64,000 nucleotides of DNA from Bacteroidota bacterium (GTDB lineage Bacteria > Bacteroidota > Bacteroidia > Chitinophagales > Chitinophagaceae), in NCBI GenBank assembly GCA_030706635.1, contig JAUZOD010000009.1, forward strand, positions 38,718 to 102,717, given 5' to 3'. Shown here in pieces: positions 33,400 through 42,543 of the stretch. Within the stretch, counting starts at the first letter, position 1, and each line of letters begins with the position of its first letter. The notes beneath the pieces were generated by a model. That model ran no database searches. It was not told the DNA's origin and saw only the letters and a program-made list of their open reading frames with translations. Made by a program: the position numbers and the translations under genes.

Positions 33400-34506
33400 A
33401 TGAACCGTTCTTATAGTCAGTTCCGGGCCATGGCCGCCATTACCCGGGCGAGCCTCCAGGCTATTGTGCGCAGCCCTTCGGCAGTTATTTTCAGTCTGGG
33501 TTTTCCCATGGTATTTATTCTGGTTTTTGGTTTTATCGGCGGAAGCAGTGTGTCGGTTCCCATCGCTTTAAAAAACCCGCAGGATACCTCCAACTATGTG
33601 ATCGCTGCCCTGTTGCGATCGAAGGTGGTTAAGTTGCAGATGGAAAAAGATACAGCGGCTTCCATAGCTGACCTCGAAAAAGGAAATATCGCTGCCATTG
33701 TATCGCTCGATTCCTCCCGTTCCGCCGCGGGATTCACTCAATATAAAATAAAGACCCAGAGTTCTTCTGCGGCTTCAGATAAATATCCGATCCTGAAAAT
33801 GGCCCTGGCGCAAACCATTCAGATCATTGAAGAAAAAAGGATACCGGATCAGTTGAAGATGATCAGTGTACAGGAATTGCCGGAGATCGAAGGCCGGCAA
33901 TATAAGATGATCGATTTTATCCTGCCGGGCATGCTGGGATTTTCCCTGCTGGGTTCAGCTGTTTTCGGCGTTGCGTTTGTGTTTTTTAATTTACGGCAGA
34001 CGCTTGTGCTCAAACGGTTTTTTGCCACACCCATCAACCGAAGGAATATTGTATTCGGTGAGGCCCTGAGCCGGATCATTTTTCAACTGATGACCTCGGT
34101 CGTGATCATTGTGGTTGGTCATTATCTTTTTGATTTCACGCTGATTCATGGCCTGGTCACCTTTCTGGATTTGATGGTGCTGAGTTTTATAGGCCTGGTT
34201 GTTTTTATGGGTTTCGGATTTGTGATCAGCAGCATTGCTAAAAATGAAAGTTCCATTCCCCCTTTTGCCAATATGTTCACCCTTCCTTCATTCTTACTGG
34301 GGGGTACTTTTTTTCCTACGGATGTTTTTCCGAAATGGCTGCAGTGGTTTTGTGAGATCCTGCCCCTCAAACAACTGAACGATGCATTCCGCAATGTGGC
34401 GTTCCAGGGAGCAACCCTGATCGATTGCTGGAAACAGGTCGGCATATTGCTGATCTGGGGCGTCGCGATCTATGTAGTGACCATCAAGACCTTTAAATGG
34501 GAATAA
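33400..34506 (+). CDS. ABC-2 type transporter permease
   Basis: This is a 368-residue permease with the ABC-2/YhgE layout: one N-terminal span (SAVIFSLGFPMVFILVFGFI), a periplasmic stretch to about residue 165, then five spans starting at FILPGMLGFSLLGSAVFG and containing the cytoplasmic elbow KRFFATPINRRNIVFGEALS. FMLPSFLLGG-type residues (TLPSFLLGGTFFP) precede the last loop. No ATP-binding subunit is encoded beside it, so it must pair with one elsewhere. It lies between sppA and an SRPBCC gene with short spacers, a possible operon. The substrate is unknown. Confidence 0.87.
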   Translation: MNRSYSQFRAMAAITRASLQAIVRSPSAVIFSLGFPMVFILVFGFIGGSSVSVPIALKNPQDTSNYVIAALLRSKVVKLQMEKDTAASIADLEKGNIAAIVSLDSSRSAAGFTQYKIKTQSSSAASDKYPILKMALAQTIQIIEEKRIPDQLKMISVQELPEIEGRQYKMIDFILPGMLGFSLLGSAVFGVAFVFFNLRQTLVLKRFFATPINRRNIVFGEALSRIIFQLMTSVVIIVVGHYLFDFTLIHGLVTFLDLMVLSFIGLVVFMGFGFVISSIAKNESSIPPFANMFTLPSFLLGGTFFPTDVFPKWLQWFCEILPLKQLNDAFRNVAFQGATLIDCWKQVGILLIWGVAIYVVTIKTFKWE

Positions 34507-34531
34507 ATTTAAAATCACCTAAGCGTTCATT

Positions 34532-35032
34532 TTGAAACTAGTCATTGGCAGCGTGATCGCCCTTTTTGGGATTGTTTTTTTTCTGTTTGCATTATTCCCT
34601 TCAGATATGTCCGTCAGCCGGGTTGTCCGGATCAATGCCCCGCGCGATTCGGTATTAGGAGTGCTGTCGGATCTGAGAACCTGGTCAAAATGGAACACGC
34701 TGATCGGGGGAGGCCGGTTAGAGCAGCGGGATAAAGTTTTTTCCTTACAGGCCGACTCAAACCGTCTGGAAACAGAAAATCTGACGGTGCTTCGGTTTAA
34801 AACAACAACCGATTCCGTCCTTACCCGATGGCAGTCAGCTTCCGGAAGATCTTTTACAGGGCGGTATATCGTTACGGAATCCGGCGGACAGGTGATCCTG
34901 GAGTGGAGTCTGGAATTTCATCTTCGGTGGTACCCATGGGAGAAGCTCGCCAGCATGTTTTATGACAAACAGTTGGGACCGCTGATGGAACAGTCGCTCC
35001 TGAATCTCCGGAAGGAGCTGGAGCCTGTATGA
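34532..35032 (+). CDS. Membrane-anchored SRPBCC (polyketide cyclase-like) protein
   Basis: This is a 166-residue protein starting at a TTG (MKLVIGSVIALFG). A single N-terminal span is followed by the START/Bet v1-like fold: VRINAPRDSVLGVLSDLRTW is the typical first strand-helix, with later strands in GRYIVTESGGQVILEWSLEF and an amphipathic C-terminal helix LMEQSLLNLRKELE. The fold binds hydrophobic ligands; the ligand is unknown. It follows the ABC-2 permease by 25 nt. Confidence 0.8.
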   Translation: MKLVIGSVIALFGIVFFLFALFPSDMSVSRVVRINAPRDSVLGVLSDLRTWSKWNTLIGGGRLEQRDKVFSLQADSNRLETENLTVLRFKTTTDSVLTRWQSASGRSFTGRYIVTESGGQVILEWSLEFHLRWYPWEKLASMFYDKQLGPLMEQSLLNLRKELEPV

Positions 35033-35098
35033 TGTTGGGTTTTCTAAGCTATCTTTACCAGGGATCAATTATTCATTCTCCAATAAAAATTCGCTGTC

Positions 35099-35596
35099 AT
35101 GAAAAAGATGTTTCTTTTATCATTTATTGCATTTATCGGCCTGAGCGCATACAGCCAGGAAAAGGTAGTTAGTCCGCACGAAACGGCCACCGGCAAAAAT
35201 ATTTCCGTCCGTTATGGCCGCCCTTATAAAAAAGGCCGGGTTATTTTCGGTGGACTGGTACCCTACGGAAAGGTCTACCGCTGTGGCGCCGATTCAGCAA
35301 CTACGGTAACTTTTGAAAAAGATGCCAGCTTTGGTGGAAAATCGGTAAAAGCCGGTACCTACACTTTATTTGTGATTCCGAATAAAGAAAGCTGGACAAT
35401 CATTCTGAACAGCCAGCTCGGACAATGGGGTGCCTATAGTTATGATAAGAATAAGGATAAGGATGTACTCCATGTAGATGTGCCGGTCAAAAAAACGGAT
35501 AAGCTGATCGAGCAACTGACCATCAGTTTGCCTGCGCACGCTATGATCATTGAATGGGACCAGACCAAACTGATTATCCCTGTTCATTTTTCCTGA
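35099..35596 (+). CDS. DUF2911 exported protein
   Basis: This is a 165-residue protein with a signal peptide (FLLSFIAFIGLSAYSQ). The mature beta-rich DUF2911 domain shows VRYGRPYKKGRVIFGGLVPYG, YRCGADSATTVTFEKD and VKAGTYTLFVIPNKESWTII. The family is nearly confined to Bacteroidota and has no known biochemical role. A partial -7 match (TATCTTTA) lies upstream near 35050. Its final 23 nt overlap the 3' end of the convergent bioA gene. Confidence 0.9.
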   Translation: MKKMFLLSFIAFIGLSAYSQEKVVSPHETATGKNISVRYGRPYKKGRVIFGGLVPYGKVYRCGADSATTVTFEKDASFGGKSVKAGTYTLFVIPNKESWTIILNSQLGQWGAYSYDKNKDKDVLHVDVPVKKTDKLIEQLTISLPAHAMIIEWDQTKLIIPVHFS

Positions 35597-36875
35597 TCAG
35601 GCGAGGGAGGGATAAGAGGAACTGATGGATTTTTTCCAGTTGTACCGGGCTGATACAGTAAGGGGGCATGATATAAACGGTATTGCCCAGCGGACGCAGG
35701 TAGATACCCTGTTTAATCGCTTCCTGACGGATATAGCTGCCAACCAGGTTAACGTATTCGTGCCGGTTGCTCTTCAGTTCAAAAGCAAGCACAGTGCCGA
35801 TGGTTCTTGGATTCATGATCAGGTCCGGATCAATCTTTATAAGGGTTTCTTTTAGAAAATTCGCATTTCTTTTTGTGATGACCTGTATTTGTTCAATACA
35901 GGTCCTTTTTTGTAAAAGATCCAGGCTGGCAAGCCCGGCGGCGCAGGCAATCGGATTGGCTGTATAAGAATGGCCGTGAAAAAAAGTCTTTTTGCGGTCA
36001 TCACTCAGAAAAGCATCAAAAATATCCCCGGTGCAGGCCGTGGCGCCGAGGGCCATGGTACCTCCGGTGATGCCTTTGCTCAGGCAAATAATGTCGGCAG
36101 TATGCGTAAGCGAGGCACTGGCAAAAAAGGTCCCCGTTCTGCCAAAGCCGGTCAGCACTTCGTCTGCAATACAAAGGATTTGATTTTCTTTTGCCGTTTT
36201 GAGCAGAGCATCCAGTCCGGCCGCTTCGTATATTCTCATGCCGCCTGCTGCCTGAAGTAAAGGTTCATAGATGAAACAGGCTATTTCATCTGCGCGGGAT
36301 CTGATAAAAGCATTTAACTGGTCTTTATTTTCGCCATCTGGCGTATCGATGAATAATACGTCAAATAAAAAATCCTGGAATGCATCTGTGAACAGTCCGC
36401 GGCCGCTCACACTCATTGACCCGAAGGTATCGCCGTGATAGGCATGCCGGAAAGCCAGTATTTTATTCCTTTTAGGTTGCTCTTTGTTTCTCCAATATTG
36501 AATGGCCATTTTGAGGGCTACTTCCACGGCGGTGGATCCGTTATCGGAATAAAACATCTTTTTAAAGTCCCCCGGCAGAATCTTCAGCAGCCGTTCGGCA
36601 AGCTGGACGGCAGGTTCATGTGTAAAGCCCGTAAAGATCACGTGTTCGAGCGCCAGAGCCTGCTGGTAAATTTTGTCGGCGATATAGGGATGGGCATGTC
36701 CGTGAATATTTACCCACCAGCTGCTGATGGCATCAATATAAGCGTTGCCCGCATCATCATACAGTAAGGCGGCTTCCCCGCGCACAATGGGGATCGGCGG
36801 TTCAGATTGCTGATGCTGTGTGTAGGGATGCCAGATCACCTGTTGATCCCGTTCGCTGAGTGAAGAAGGGTTCAT
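35574..36875 (-). CDS. bioA: Adenosylmethionine-8-amino-7-oxononanoate aminotransferase
   Basis: This is a 433-residue PLP-dependent class III aminotransferase of biotin synthesis, converting KAPA to DAPA using SAM as amino donor. The start IWHPYTQHQQSEPPIPI is the BioA signature (substrate Tyr). GSTAVEVALKMAIQYW, FRHAYHGDTFGSMSVSG and ADEVLTGFGRTGTFFA are the class III blocks, and the PLP-Lys lies in ICLSKGITGG. No other bio genes are in the window. An octamer repeat array begins 2 nt before the ATG. The gene follows queG on the same strand, with only 46 nt between them. Confidence 0.95.
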   Translation of the reverse strand: MNPSSLSERDQQVIWHPYTQHQQSEPPIPIVRGEAALLYDDAGNAYIDAISSWWVNIHGHAHPYIADKIYQQALALEHVIFTGFTHEPAVQLAERLLKILPGDFKKMFYSDNGSTAVEVALKMAIQYWRNKEQPKRNKILAFRHAYHGDTFGSMSVSGRGLFTDAFQDFLFDVLFIDTPDGENKDQLNAFIRSRADEIACFIYEPLLQAAGGMRIYEAAGLDALLKTAKENQILCIADEVLTGFGRTGTFFASASLTHTADIICLSKGITGGTMALGATACTGDIFDAFLSDDRKKTFFHGHSYTANPIACAAGLASLDLLQKRTCIEQIQVITKRNANFLKETLIKIDPDLIMNPRTIGTVLAFELKSNRHEYVNLVGSYIRQEAIKQGIYLRPLGNTVYIMPPYCISPVQLEKIHQFLLSLPRLIRKNEQG

Positions 36876-36877
36876 TG

Positions 36878-36914
36878 TTTGAAAAATGTGTAAATGGGTA
36901 AATGTGAAAATGTG
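36878..36914. repeat. Octamer tandem repeat directly before bioA
   Basis: Units TTTGAAAA, ATGTGTAA, ATGGGTAA, ATGTGAAA and a partial ATGTG follow with an 8-bp period and almost fill the queG-bioA spacer. They belong to the same octamer family as the array at 14223-14254. Confidence 0.75.
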
Positions 36915-36921
36915 CTGATTT

Positions 36922-37851
36922 TCAGCCTGGTTTCAAAAAGACCAGGTTCCTCCGTATTCCCTGATATTTCGCCCGTTTCAATGGGGAGTCTGAAAATATT
37001 TTTTTAAATCCTTCCTCCGTGATTCCTTCCCAGTCCTTTGTATTAAACTGTAGAATTTCGGGAATGGCGGAGAATGCGGGTTCTGTGGCCGGTTTTGAAA
37101 AGTGATTCCAGGGACAAACATCCTGACAGGTGTCACAACCGAACATCCAGTTGTCGAACTTCCCTTTCATTTTCTCAGGAATCAGCAACTCCTTCAGTTC
37201 AATGGTAAAATAAGAGATGCACTGGCTGCCGTCTACTACCTTGTTATCGTGAATGGCCTGGGTAGGGCAGGCGTCAATGCAACGGGTGCAGGTCCCGCAA
37301 AAATCCTGTGTATGGGGGGCGTCATATTCCAGCTCGAAGTCAACAATCAGTGTGGCGATAAAAAAATAGGAGCCCTGTTTTTTATGAATGAGATTGCCGT
37401 TCTTCCCGACCCATCCTAATCCGCTGCGAACAGCCCACGATCTTTCCAGCACCGGAGCGCTGTCTACAAATCCCCGGCCCTGGAAATCCCCGATTTTTTC
37501 TTTCATCTGAAGGATGATGGCATTCAGTTTTGGTCTGATCACCTCGTGATAATCTTTGCTGTAAGCATACTTGGATACTTTAGGCGATCCCTCCGGCTGC
37601 CGGGCGGCGGGATAATAATTTATCAGCAGGCTGATCACCGACCGGGCGCCCGGCAAAAGCTTATAGGGGTTAACCCTTAGATCAAAATGCTTTTCCATGT
37701 AATGCATGGACCCATGCATACCCTGGTGAAGCCACGCTTCGAGTTTGCGTGCATCCTCGTCAAGCGGCACCGCTGCTGCAATCCCGCAATGATCAAAGCC
37801 GGCCGAAGATGCCAGTGACCGGATGAATTGAGTGGTTTCGGATAAATTCAT
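36922..37851 (-). CDS. queG: Epoxyqueuosine reductase
   Basis: This is a 309-residue cobalamin- and Fe-S-dependent enzyme that reduces epoxyqueuosine to queuosine in the wobble position of tRNA. The N-terminal domain starts with FDHCGIAAAVPLDEDARKLE and VDSAPVLERSWAVRSGLGWV. Two 4Fe-4S clusters are bound by CGTCTRCIDACPTQAI and CDTCQDVCPWN. The HEAT-repeat tail of longer QueG forms is reduced. An exact minus-strand TACCTTTG box lies at 37987-37994, but it is 136 nt upstream, leaving an unusually long leader. Confidence 0.94.
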   Translation of the reverse strand: MNLSETTQFIRSLASSAGFDHCGIAAAVPLDEDARKLEAWLHQGMHGSMHYMEKHFDLRVNPYKLLPGARSVISLLINYYPAARQPEGSPKVSKYAYSKDYHEVIRPKLNAIILQMKEKIGDFQGRGFVDSAPVLERSWAVRSGLGWVGKNGNLIHKKQGSYFFIATLIVDFELEYDAPHTQDFCGTCTRCIDACPTQAIHDNKVVDGSQCISYFTIELKELLIPEKMKGKFDNWMFGCDTCQDVCPWNHFSKPATEPAFSAIPEILQFNTKDWEGITEEGFKKIFSDSPLKRAKYQGIRRNLVFLKPG

Positions 37852-38099
37852 GACTCAGCGAAGACGGTTAAGGCAGTTCTTCATTATAATTTTTCTGTTT
37901 TTAATTCGTTAACTTAACATTAAACCCCTTAGAACTTTATGAGCTGCTCCTGTCGGCTAAATTGGTTGACCGAATGCCTATCTCTGCAAAGGTACTTCTA
38001 TGTACAGGAAATGCGGAATATTAAGTACCGCAAAAAAAGAACAGCAGACTCTGTCCATTTCGTCCGTTTGTCAGGACGGTTTAACCAGAAATCTTAATC

Positions 38100-40004
38100 A
38101 TGAAGAAATTCCTTCTTGCAAGCTTATGCTTTTGGACGGTGATGAATTCAAGGGCCCAATCGTTTGCTGCATCACAAATTCCGGATTCGCTGAAAACGAA
38201 CGCCGACGTGGTGATCAGACTGGAAGAAAAGGTCTTTGAAATAAAATCTCCGGGCCATGCGGTTATCCGCGAGCGCCACGTTTATACCATTCTCAGCGAA
38301 AAGGCGGATGATTATGCCACATATAAAACAACGTATGATAAATTCATTTCCATTAATTATGTAAATGCCGTTTTATACGATGCCAGCGGGCGGGAGTTAA
38401 AGCGCTTCAAAAAAAAGGATATGCAGGACCACCCGATAGAGGGCGAAGGATCATTTGTCAGTGACGATCGCTATAAGATCGGAAGTTTTTACTGTCATAC
38501 CTATCCGTACACGGTCGATTTTGAGGAAGAGGATGAAAAAAACGGATTTATGCATATCGACGATTGGTTTCCGCAGCCATCCATTCAGGGTTCGGTCGAA
38601 TATAGCAAATACACTGTTATTGCCCCTTCGGATTACGGGGTAAGATTTAAGATGCTGAATTCAAAAATAACTCCTGCTATTACGGAGAAAAGCAATAAAA
38701 AAACATACACCTGGGAAATTCGGAACCTTCCTGCCATTGAGGAAATCCCTTTTTCGCCGGAGCTCATTTGCTATGCACCCTATCTGATGGTAGGACCAAC
38801 GGACATCGATGTAGAAGGGTATAAGGGCAATATGTCGTCCTGGAACGATTTCGCCAGGTTTTATGGCAGCCTGCAGAAGGGAAGGGATATGCTTCCGGAG
38901 GAAATCAGGCAAAAAGTGCATGCGCTTACGGATGCGGTGAATCTTCCGCAGGAAAAAGTAGCTGTTCTTTATGATTATCTGCAGAAGAACACCCATTACG
39001 TCGGGATTCAATTGGGTATCGGCGGTTGGCAGACGTTTGACGCTGCCTACGTTGCACACAATAAATATGGGGACTGCAAGGCGCTTTCCAATTTCATGGT
39101 AGCCCTGCTTAAAGAGGCGGGCATAAAAGGATATCCGGTAATTATCCGGGGCGGCAGAGACCACCGGGATTTTGAAAAAGATTTCACCAACGACCCGTTC
39201 AATCACATCATTTGCTGTGTTCCGTTAAACAAAGACACGCTCTGGCTCGAATGTACATCGCAATACCTGCCTGCGGGGTATCTCAGTGATTTCACTTCAA
39301 ACCGGTATGGATTGATGGTGGAGGACAACGGTGGTGAACTTGTGCATACGCCGGTCTATTCGCTGGCCGACAATACCCAATTTCGCAGCCTGTCTGCCCG
39401 GCTGGATGCAGAAGGCACACTTAGTGTGGTAAGCAACACCAGCTATAAGGCGGCTTGCCAGGACCCGATAAATTCTTTCATCAATTTCAGATCCAAAGAG
39501 GATCAGTTGCGTGTGCTCAAAAGCAAATTTGATCTGCCGACTTATGATGTGACGGCATTTGATTACCAGCAGGATTACAGTAAGCGACTGCCGGTAATTC
39601 AGGAATCCATGAAACTCACGGTAACCAATTACGCCCAGGTGAGCGGGAAAAGGATATTTATCAACCCGGATATCCTGTCCCGATCCTCCACAAAATTGCT
39701 TGAAGATAAAAACAGGCAATATGACGTGGAGTTCGATGATGAATATATTCATGTGGATTCCGTGCAGATCCTTATTCCCGAAGGATATCAAACAGAATCC
39801 AAACCCGCGGATATTGCCCTGCAAAATAAGTTTGGCAGGTATTCAACCCATACCGAAGTTGGCGCCGACAGAATTGTGTATTACAGAAAATTGGAACAAT
39901 ACAGCGGCCGCTTCCCGGGAAAGGAATATGGGGATGTGGTGAAATTCTATAACCAGATTTATAATGCTGACCATTCCCGGATTGTTCTGGTCAGGAAAAA
40001 CTAA
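38100..40004 (+). CDS. DUF3857/transglutaminase-like protein (intact Cys-His)
   Basis: This is a 634-residue exported protein with signal peptide (KFLLASLCFWTVMNSRAQ). Residues about 30-250 are the beta-rich DUF3857 domain. The transglutaminase-like core follows with the nucleophile Cys in NKYGDCKALSNFMVALLKE and the His in NDPFNHIICCVPL; the third residue, usually Asp, is Glu in TLWLECTSQYLP. The C-terminal part is a DUF3858-like beta domain. A cysteine peptidase or transglutaminase in the periplasm is plausible. A 54-nt spacer separates it from a related gene, together forming a tandem pair on one strand. Confidence 0.85.
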   Translation: MKKFLLASLCFWTVMNSRAQSFAASQIPDSLKTNADVVIRLEEKVFEIKSPGHAVIRERHVYTILSEKADDYATYKTTYDKFISINYVNAVLYDASGRELKRFKKKDMQDHPIEGEGSFVSDDRYKIGSFYCHTYPYTVDFEEEDEKNGFMHIDDWFPQPSIQGSVEYSKYTVIAPSDYGVRFKMLNSKITPAITEKSNKKTYTWEIRNLPAIEEIPFSPELICYAPYLMVGPTDIDVEGYKGNMSSWNDFARFYGSLQKGRDMLPEEIRQKVHALTDAVNLPQEKVAVLYDYLQKNTHYVGIQLGIGGWQTFDAAYVAHNKYGDCKALSNFMVALLKEAGIKGYPVIIRGGRDHRDFEKDFTNDPFNHIICCVPLNKDTLWLECTSQYLPAGYLSDFTSNRYGLMVEDNGGELVHTPVYSLADNTQFRSLSARLDAEGTLSVVSNTSYKAACQDPINSFINFRSKEDQLRVLKSKFDLPTYDVTAFDYQQDYSKRLPVIQESMKLTVTNYAQVSGKRIFINPDILSRSSTKLLEDKNRQYDVEFDDEYIHVDSVQILIPEGYQTESKPADIALQNKFGRYSTHTEVGADRIVYYRKLEQYSGRFPGKEYGDVVKFYNQIYNADHSRIVLVRKN

Positions 40005-40058
40005 TACTTAGCCGGATGCATTCCGCTTTATATCCATTGTCCCTTAACCATAACCACC

Positions 40059-42083
40059 ATGAAAAGTAAAAAATTGATCCTTCTGGGTGTTTTTGCCGCC
40101 CTTTTTCAGCAGGCGCTCTTTGCGCAGGAAAAGTTGGATATTCAGTTCGGCAAGGTTGCTGCTTCAGACTTTGATCTTTCCAGTCAAAAGTTTGATTCAG
40201 GATCCAATGCCGTAATCATTGCGGATATCGGGAAAACATCCTTCGAGGGGAACCGGAAATCGGGCATGACCATGATATTTACCCGGTTTATGCGAGTTAA
40301 GATCCTCAACAAAAATGGATTTGACATCGCGGACAACCGGATTCTGCTGTATCATAACGGAAAAGGAGATGAAGAAAAAATAACCGAACTGAAAGGCTCC
40401 ACCTTTAACCTGGAAAATGGCAGGGTGAGCGAAGCTAAACTGGATGAAAAGTCTGTGTTTACCGAGCGCTACGATAAACACCGCGACATCACAAAATTTA
40501 CGCTGCCCGATTTGCGGCAGGGCTCCGTTTATGATATCACGTATACCATAAAATCAGATTTCTTTTTTAACCTGAGGCCCTGGAGTTTCCAGGGAGATTA
40601 TCCCAGACTCTGGAGTGAATATGAGACCACGATTCCTCCTGTATTTCATTATGCGACGCTGATGCAGGGTGATGATCATTTTGATCTGAAAACGAGCAAA
40701 GACGTTTATCAGCATTTTACCATTATCGTCAATAATGGAACTGAGGCAGATGATTTCTATGAATTGTCCGGAGATTCCCGTCAACAACGCTGGGTGAAGA
40801 AAAACGTTCCGGCGTTAAAAGAAGAGCCGTATACCTCTTCAGTGGATAATTACAGGGCAAAGCTGTCTTTTCAGCTCCATTATTTACAGTGGACACAGGA
40901 ATCGGAAAGACATGACTATCTCACTGACTGGTTTAAGGCGTCTGAGAAATTGATGAATGATGAAGATTTTGGTATGAAGCTGAATCATGATAACGCCTGG
41001 ATGTCCAGCGATGTAAAGATCAATACAGACGATTGTAAATCTGATGAAGAAAAAATAAAGAAAATATATGCTTTTGTGCGGGATAATTTTTCCTGTACCA
41101 GTCATGAGGGCCTGTATGCACAGTCATCCCTGAAAGATGTTTATAAAAAGAAGGCAGGGAGCGTTGCGGAAATTAATTTATTATTGACGGCCATGCTCCG
41201 GCAGGCACATATTACCGCCGACCCGGTCATTCTAAGCACCCGCAGCAACGGAGTTGCCAACCAATCTTATCCTTTGATGGAGGAGTTTAATTATGTTATC
41301 TGTGAGGCATATTCCGGGGACAAGAAATATACCCTGGACGCCAGCGAGCCGTTGAATGGATTCGGACACCTGGTCTCTGATTGCTACAATGGCGAGGCGA
41401 GAATCGTTAATCAGGAGAAGCCATATATCGTTAATCTTTCACCTGATTCACTACGGGAGTCAAAAACGAGCCAGGTGTTTATTGTGAACGACGAAAAAGG
41501 ATTTCCTGTGGGAAGTTTTGAGACGACCCTGGGGAATGAAGAGTCCTATGCGCTGAGGGAAGAGATAAAAAGAACGACACAAAAGGATTATTTTAAAAAA
41601 TTACAGGCCCGGTACGGGGCCGACGCGAGTATCGAAAATACGGGAATTGATTCGCTTTCCCATTTGGAAGATCCTGTATCTGTTCATTACGATTTTGATC
41701 TGAAGAACCTGCTTTCCGGAGATGTTGTGTATTTTAATCCCATGATGGATGAGATATATAAGAACAACCCCTTTAAGTCATCGGAAAGGCATTACCCGGT
41801 GGAAATGCCCTACAAAATGGATGAGCTTTATGTTTTGAGTATGGATATTCCCAAGGGATATATCGTGGACGAAATCCCGAAATCAGCCAAGGTCTCCTTA
41901 AATGAATCGGACGGGATTTTTGAATACCTGATCCAGAAAAATGAAACCAATATTCAGATGCGTGTACATCTGAAATTGAACAAAGCTTATTTCCCGGTGG
42001 CAGACTATCCTACACTCCGCGATTTTTTTGCCTATGTGGTAAAAAAAGAAAATGAGCAAATCGTTTTCAAGAAAATTCCTTAG
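40059..42083 (+). CDS. DUF3857/transglutaminase-like protein (degenerate active site)
   Basis: This is a 674-residue exported protein (signal peptide KLILLGVFAALFQQALFAQ) with the same domain order as the preceding gene: DUF3857, transglutaminase-like core, C-terminal beta domain. In the core the nucleophile position is Val (KKAGSVAEINLLLTAMLRQ, where the partner has GDCKA), and the His position is Tyr (EEFNYVICEA), while the Asp is kept (YTLDASEPLNG). The enzyme function is thus probably lost and a binding or partner role is likely. The stop is one base from the stop of the convergent small membrane gene. Confidence 0.85.
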   Translation: MKSKKLILLGVFAALFQQALFAQEKLDIQFGKVAASDFDLSSQKFDSGSNAVIIADIGKTSFEGNRKSGMTMIFTRFMRVKILNKNGFDIADNRILLYHNGKGDEEKITELKGSTFNLENGRVSEAKLDEKSVFTERYDKHRDITKFTLPDLRQGSVYDITYTIKSDFFFNLRPWSFQGDYPRLWSEYETTIPPVFHYATLMQGDDHFDLKTSKDVYQHFTIIVNNGTEADDFYELSGDSRQQRWVKKNVPALKEEPYTSSVDNYRAKLSFQLHYLQWTQESERHDYLTDWFKASEKLMNDEDFGMKLNHDNAWMSSDVKINTDDCKSDEEKIKKIYAFVRDNFSCTSHEGLYAQSSLKDVYKKKAGSVAEINLLLTAMLRQAHITADPVILSTRSNGVANQSYPLMEEFNYVICEAYSGDKKYTLDASEPLNGFGHLVSDCYNGEARIVNQEKPYIVNLSPDSLRESKTSQVFIVNDEKGFPVGSFETTLGNEESYALREEIKRTTQKDYFKKLQARYGADASIENTGIDSLSHLEDPVSVHYDFDLKNLLSGDVVYFNPMMDEIYKNNPFKSSERHYPVEMPYKMDELYVLSMDIPKGYIVDEIPKSAKVSLNESDGIFEYLIQKNETNIQMRVHLKLNKAYFPVADYPTLRDFFAYVVKKENEQIVFKKIP

Positions 42084-42084
42084 C

Positions 42085-42441
42085 CTATTTACTTTTCTCT
42101 TTTTCCACAGCAACGTGCATCCGGTGAAAGAACCGGTGGATAGCGGGGGCGAGAATGATCCCGATATTGGTTATAAAAATGACTCCGCTGAAAAGGGCAT
42201 AAAAGGAAGAAAACCATTTTCCGCCGGTAGTTTTGATTTCTACTACCGGCCCCATGCCACTCAGGATCATGGAAGCATTGTGCAGCGAATCAAGCCAGGG
42301 AATATCTGCCGTATAATGATACCCCAGAATGCCCAATATCAAACAGAAGAATAAAATACCTATTCCCGTTAACAGGCTTTTCCTTATGCGCCGGCGAAAC
42401 TCACTTATTGGGGCCAGGGTCTGGAATTTAGTTTCAAACAT
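42085..42441 (-). CDS. Small two-span membrane protein with pore-loop-like segment
   Basis: This 118-residue protein has an N-terminal cytoplasmic part (FETKFQTLAPISEFRRRIRK), a first span (SLLTGIGILFFCLILGILGY), a re-entrant-looking segment (LDSLHNASMILSGMGPVVEI) and a second span (FYALFSGVIFITNIGIILAP) followed by a His/Arg-rich tail HRFFHRMH. The layout, helix-pore loop-helix, is that of a minimal two-TM ion channel, with SGMGP where K+ channels have TVGYG. No function is known to me. The tail is Lys/Glu-rich. It is convergent with the second DUF3857 gene with a 1-nt gap. Confidence 0.65.
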   Translation of the reverse strand: MFETKFQTLAPISEFRRRIRKSLLTGIGILFFCLILGILGYHYTADIPWLDSLHNASMILSGMGPVVEIKTTGGKWFSSFYALFSGVIFITNIGIILAPAIHRFFHRMHVAVEKEKSK

Positions 42442-42543
42442 ATTGGATGGATTGTTCCCAAATGTAAGAAGTTTGATCAGCAGTCATAATCGGGCCTGAA
42501 ATAATAATTATCTTCTTATCTTACGGCCCTCATTTTTTTGTCT

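Noticed and set aside
42085..42441. Calling the small pore-like protein a potassium channel
   Set aside because: The TVGYG filter is absent (GMGP instead), so K+ selectivity cannot be claimed; kept as a hypothesis only.
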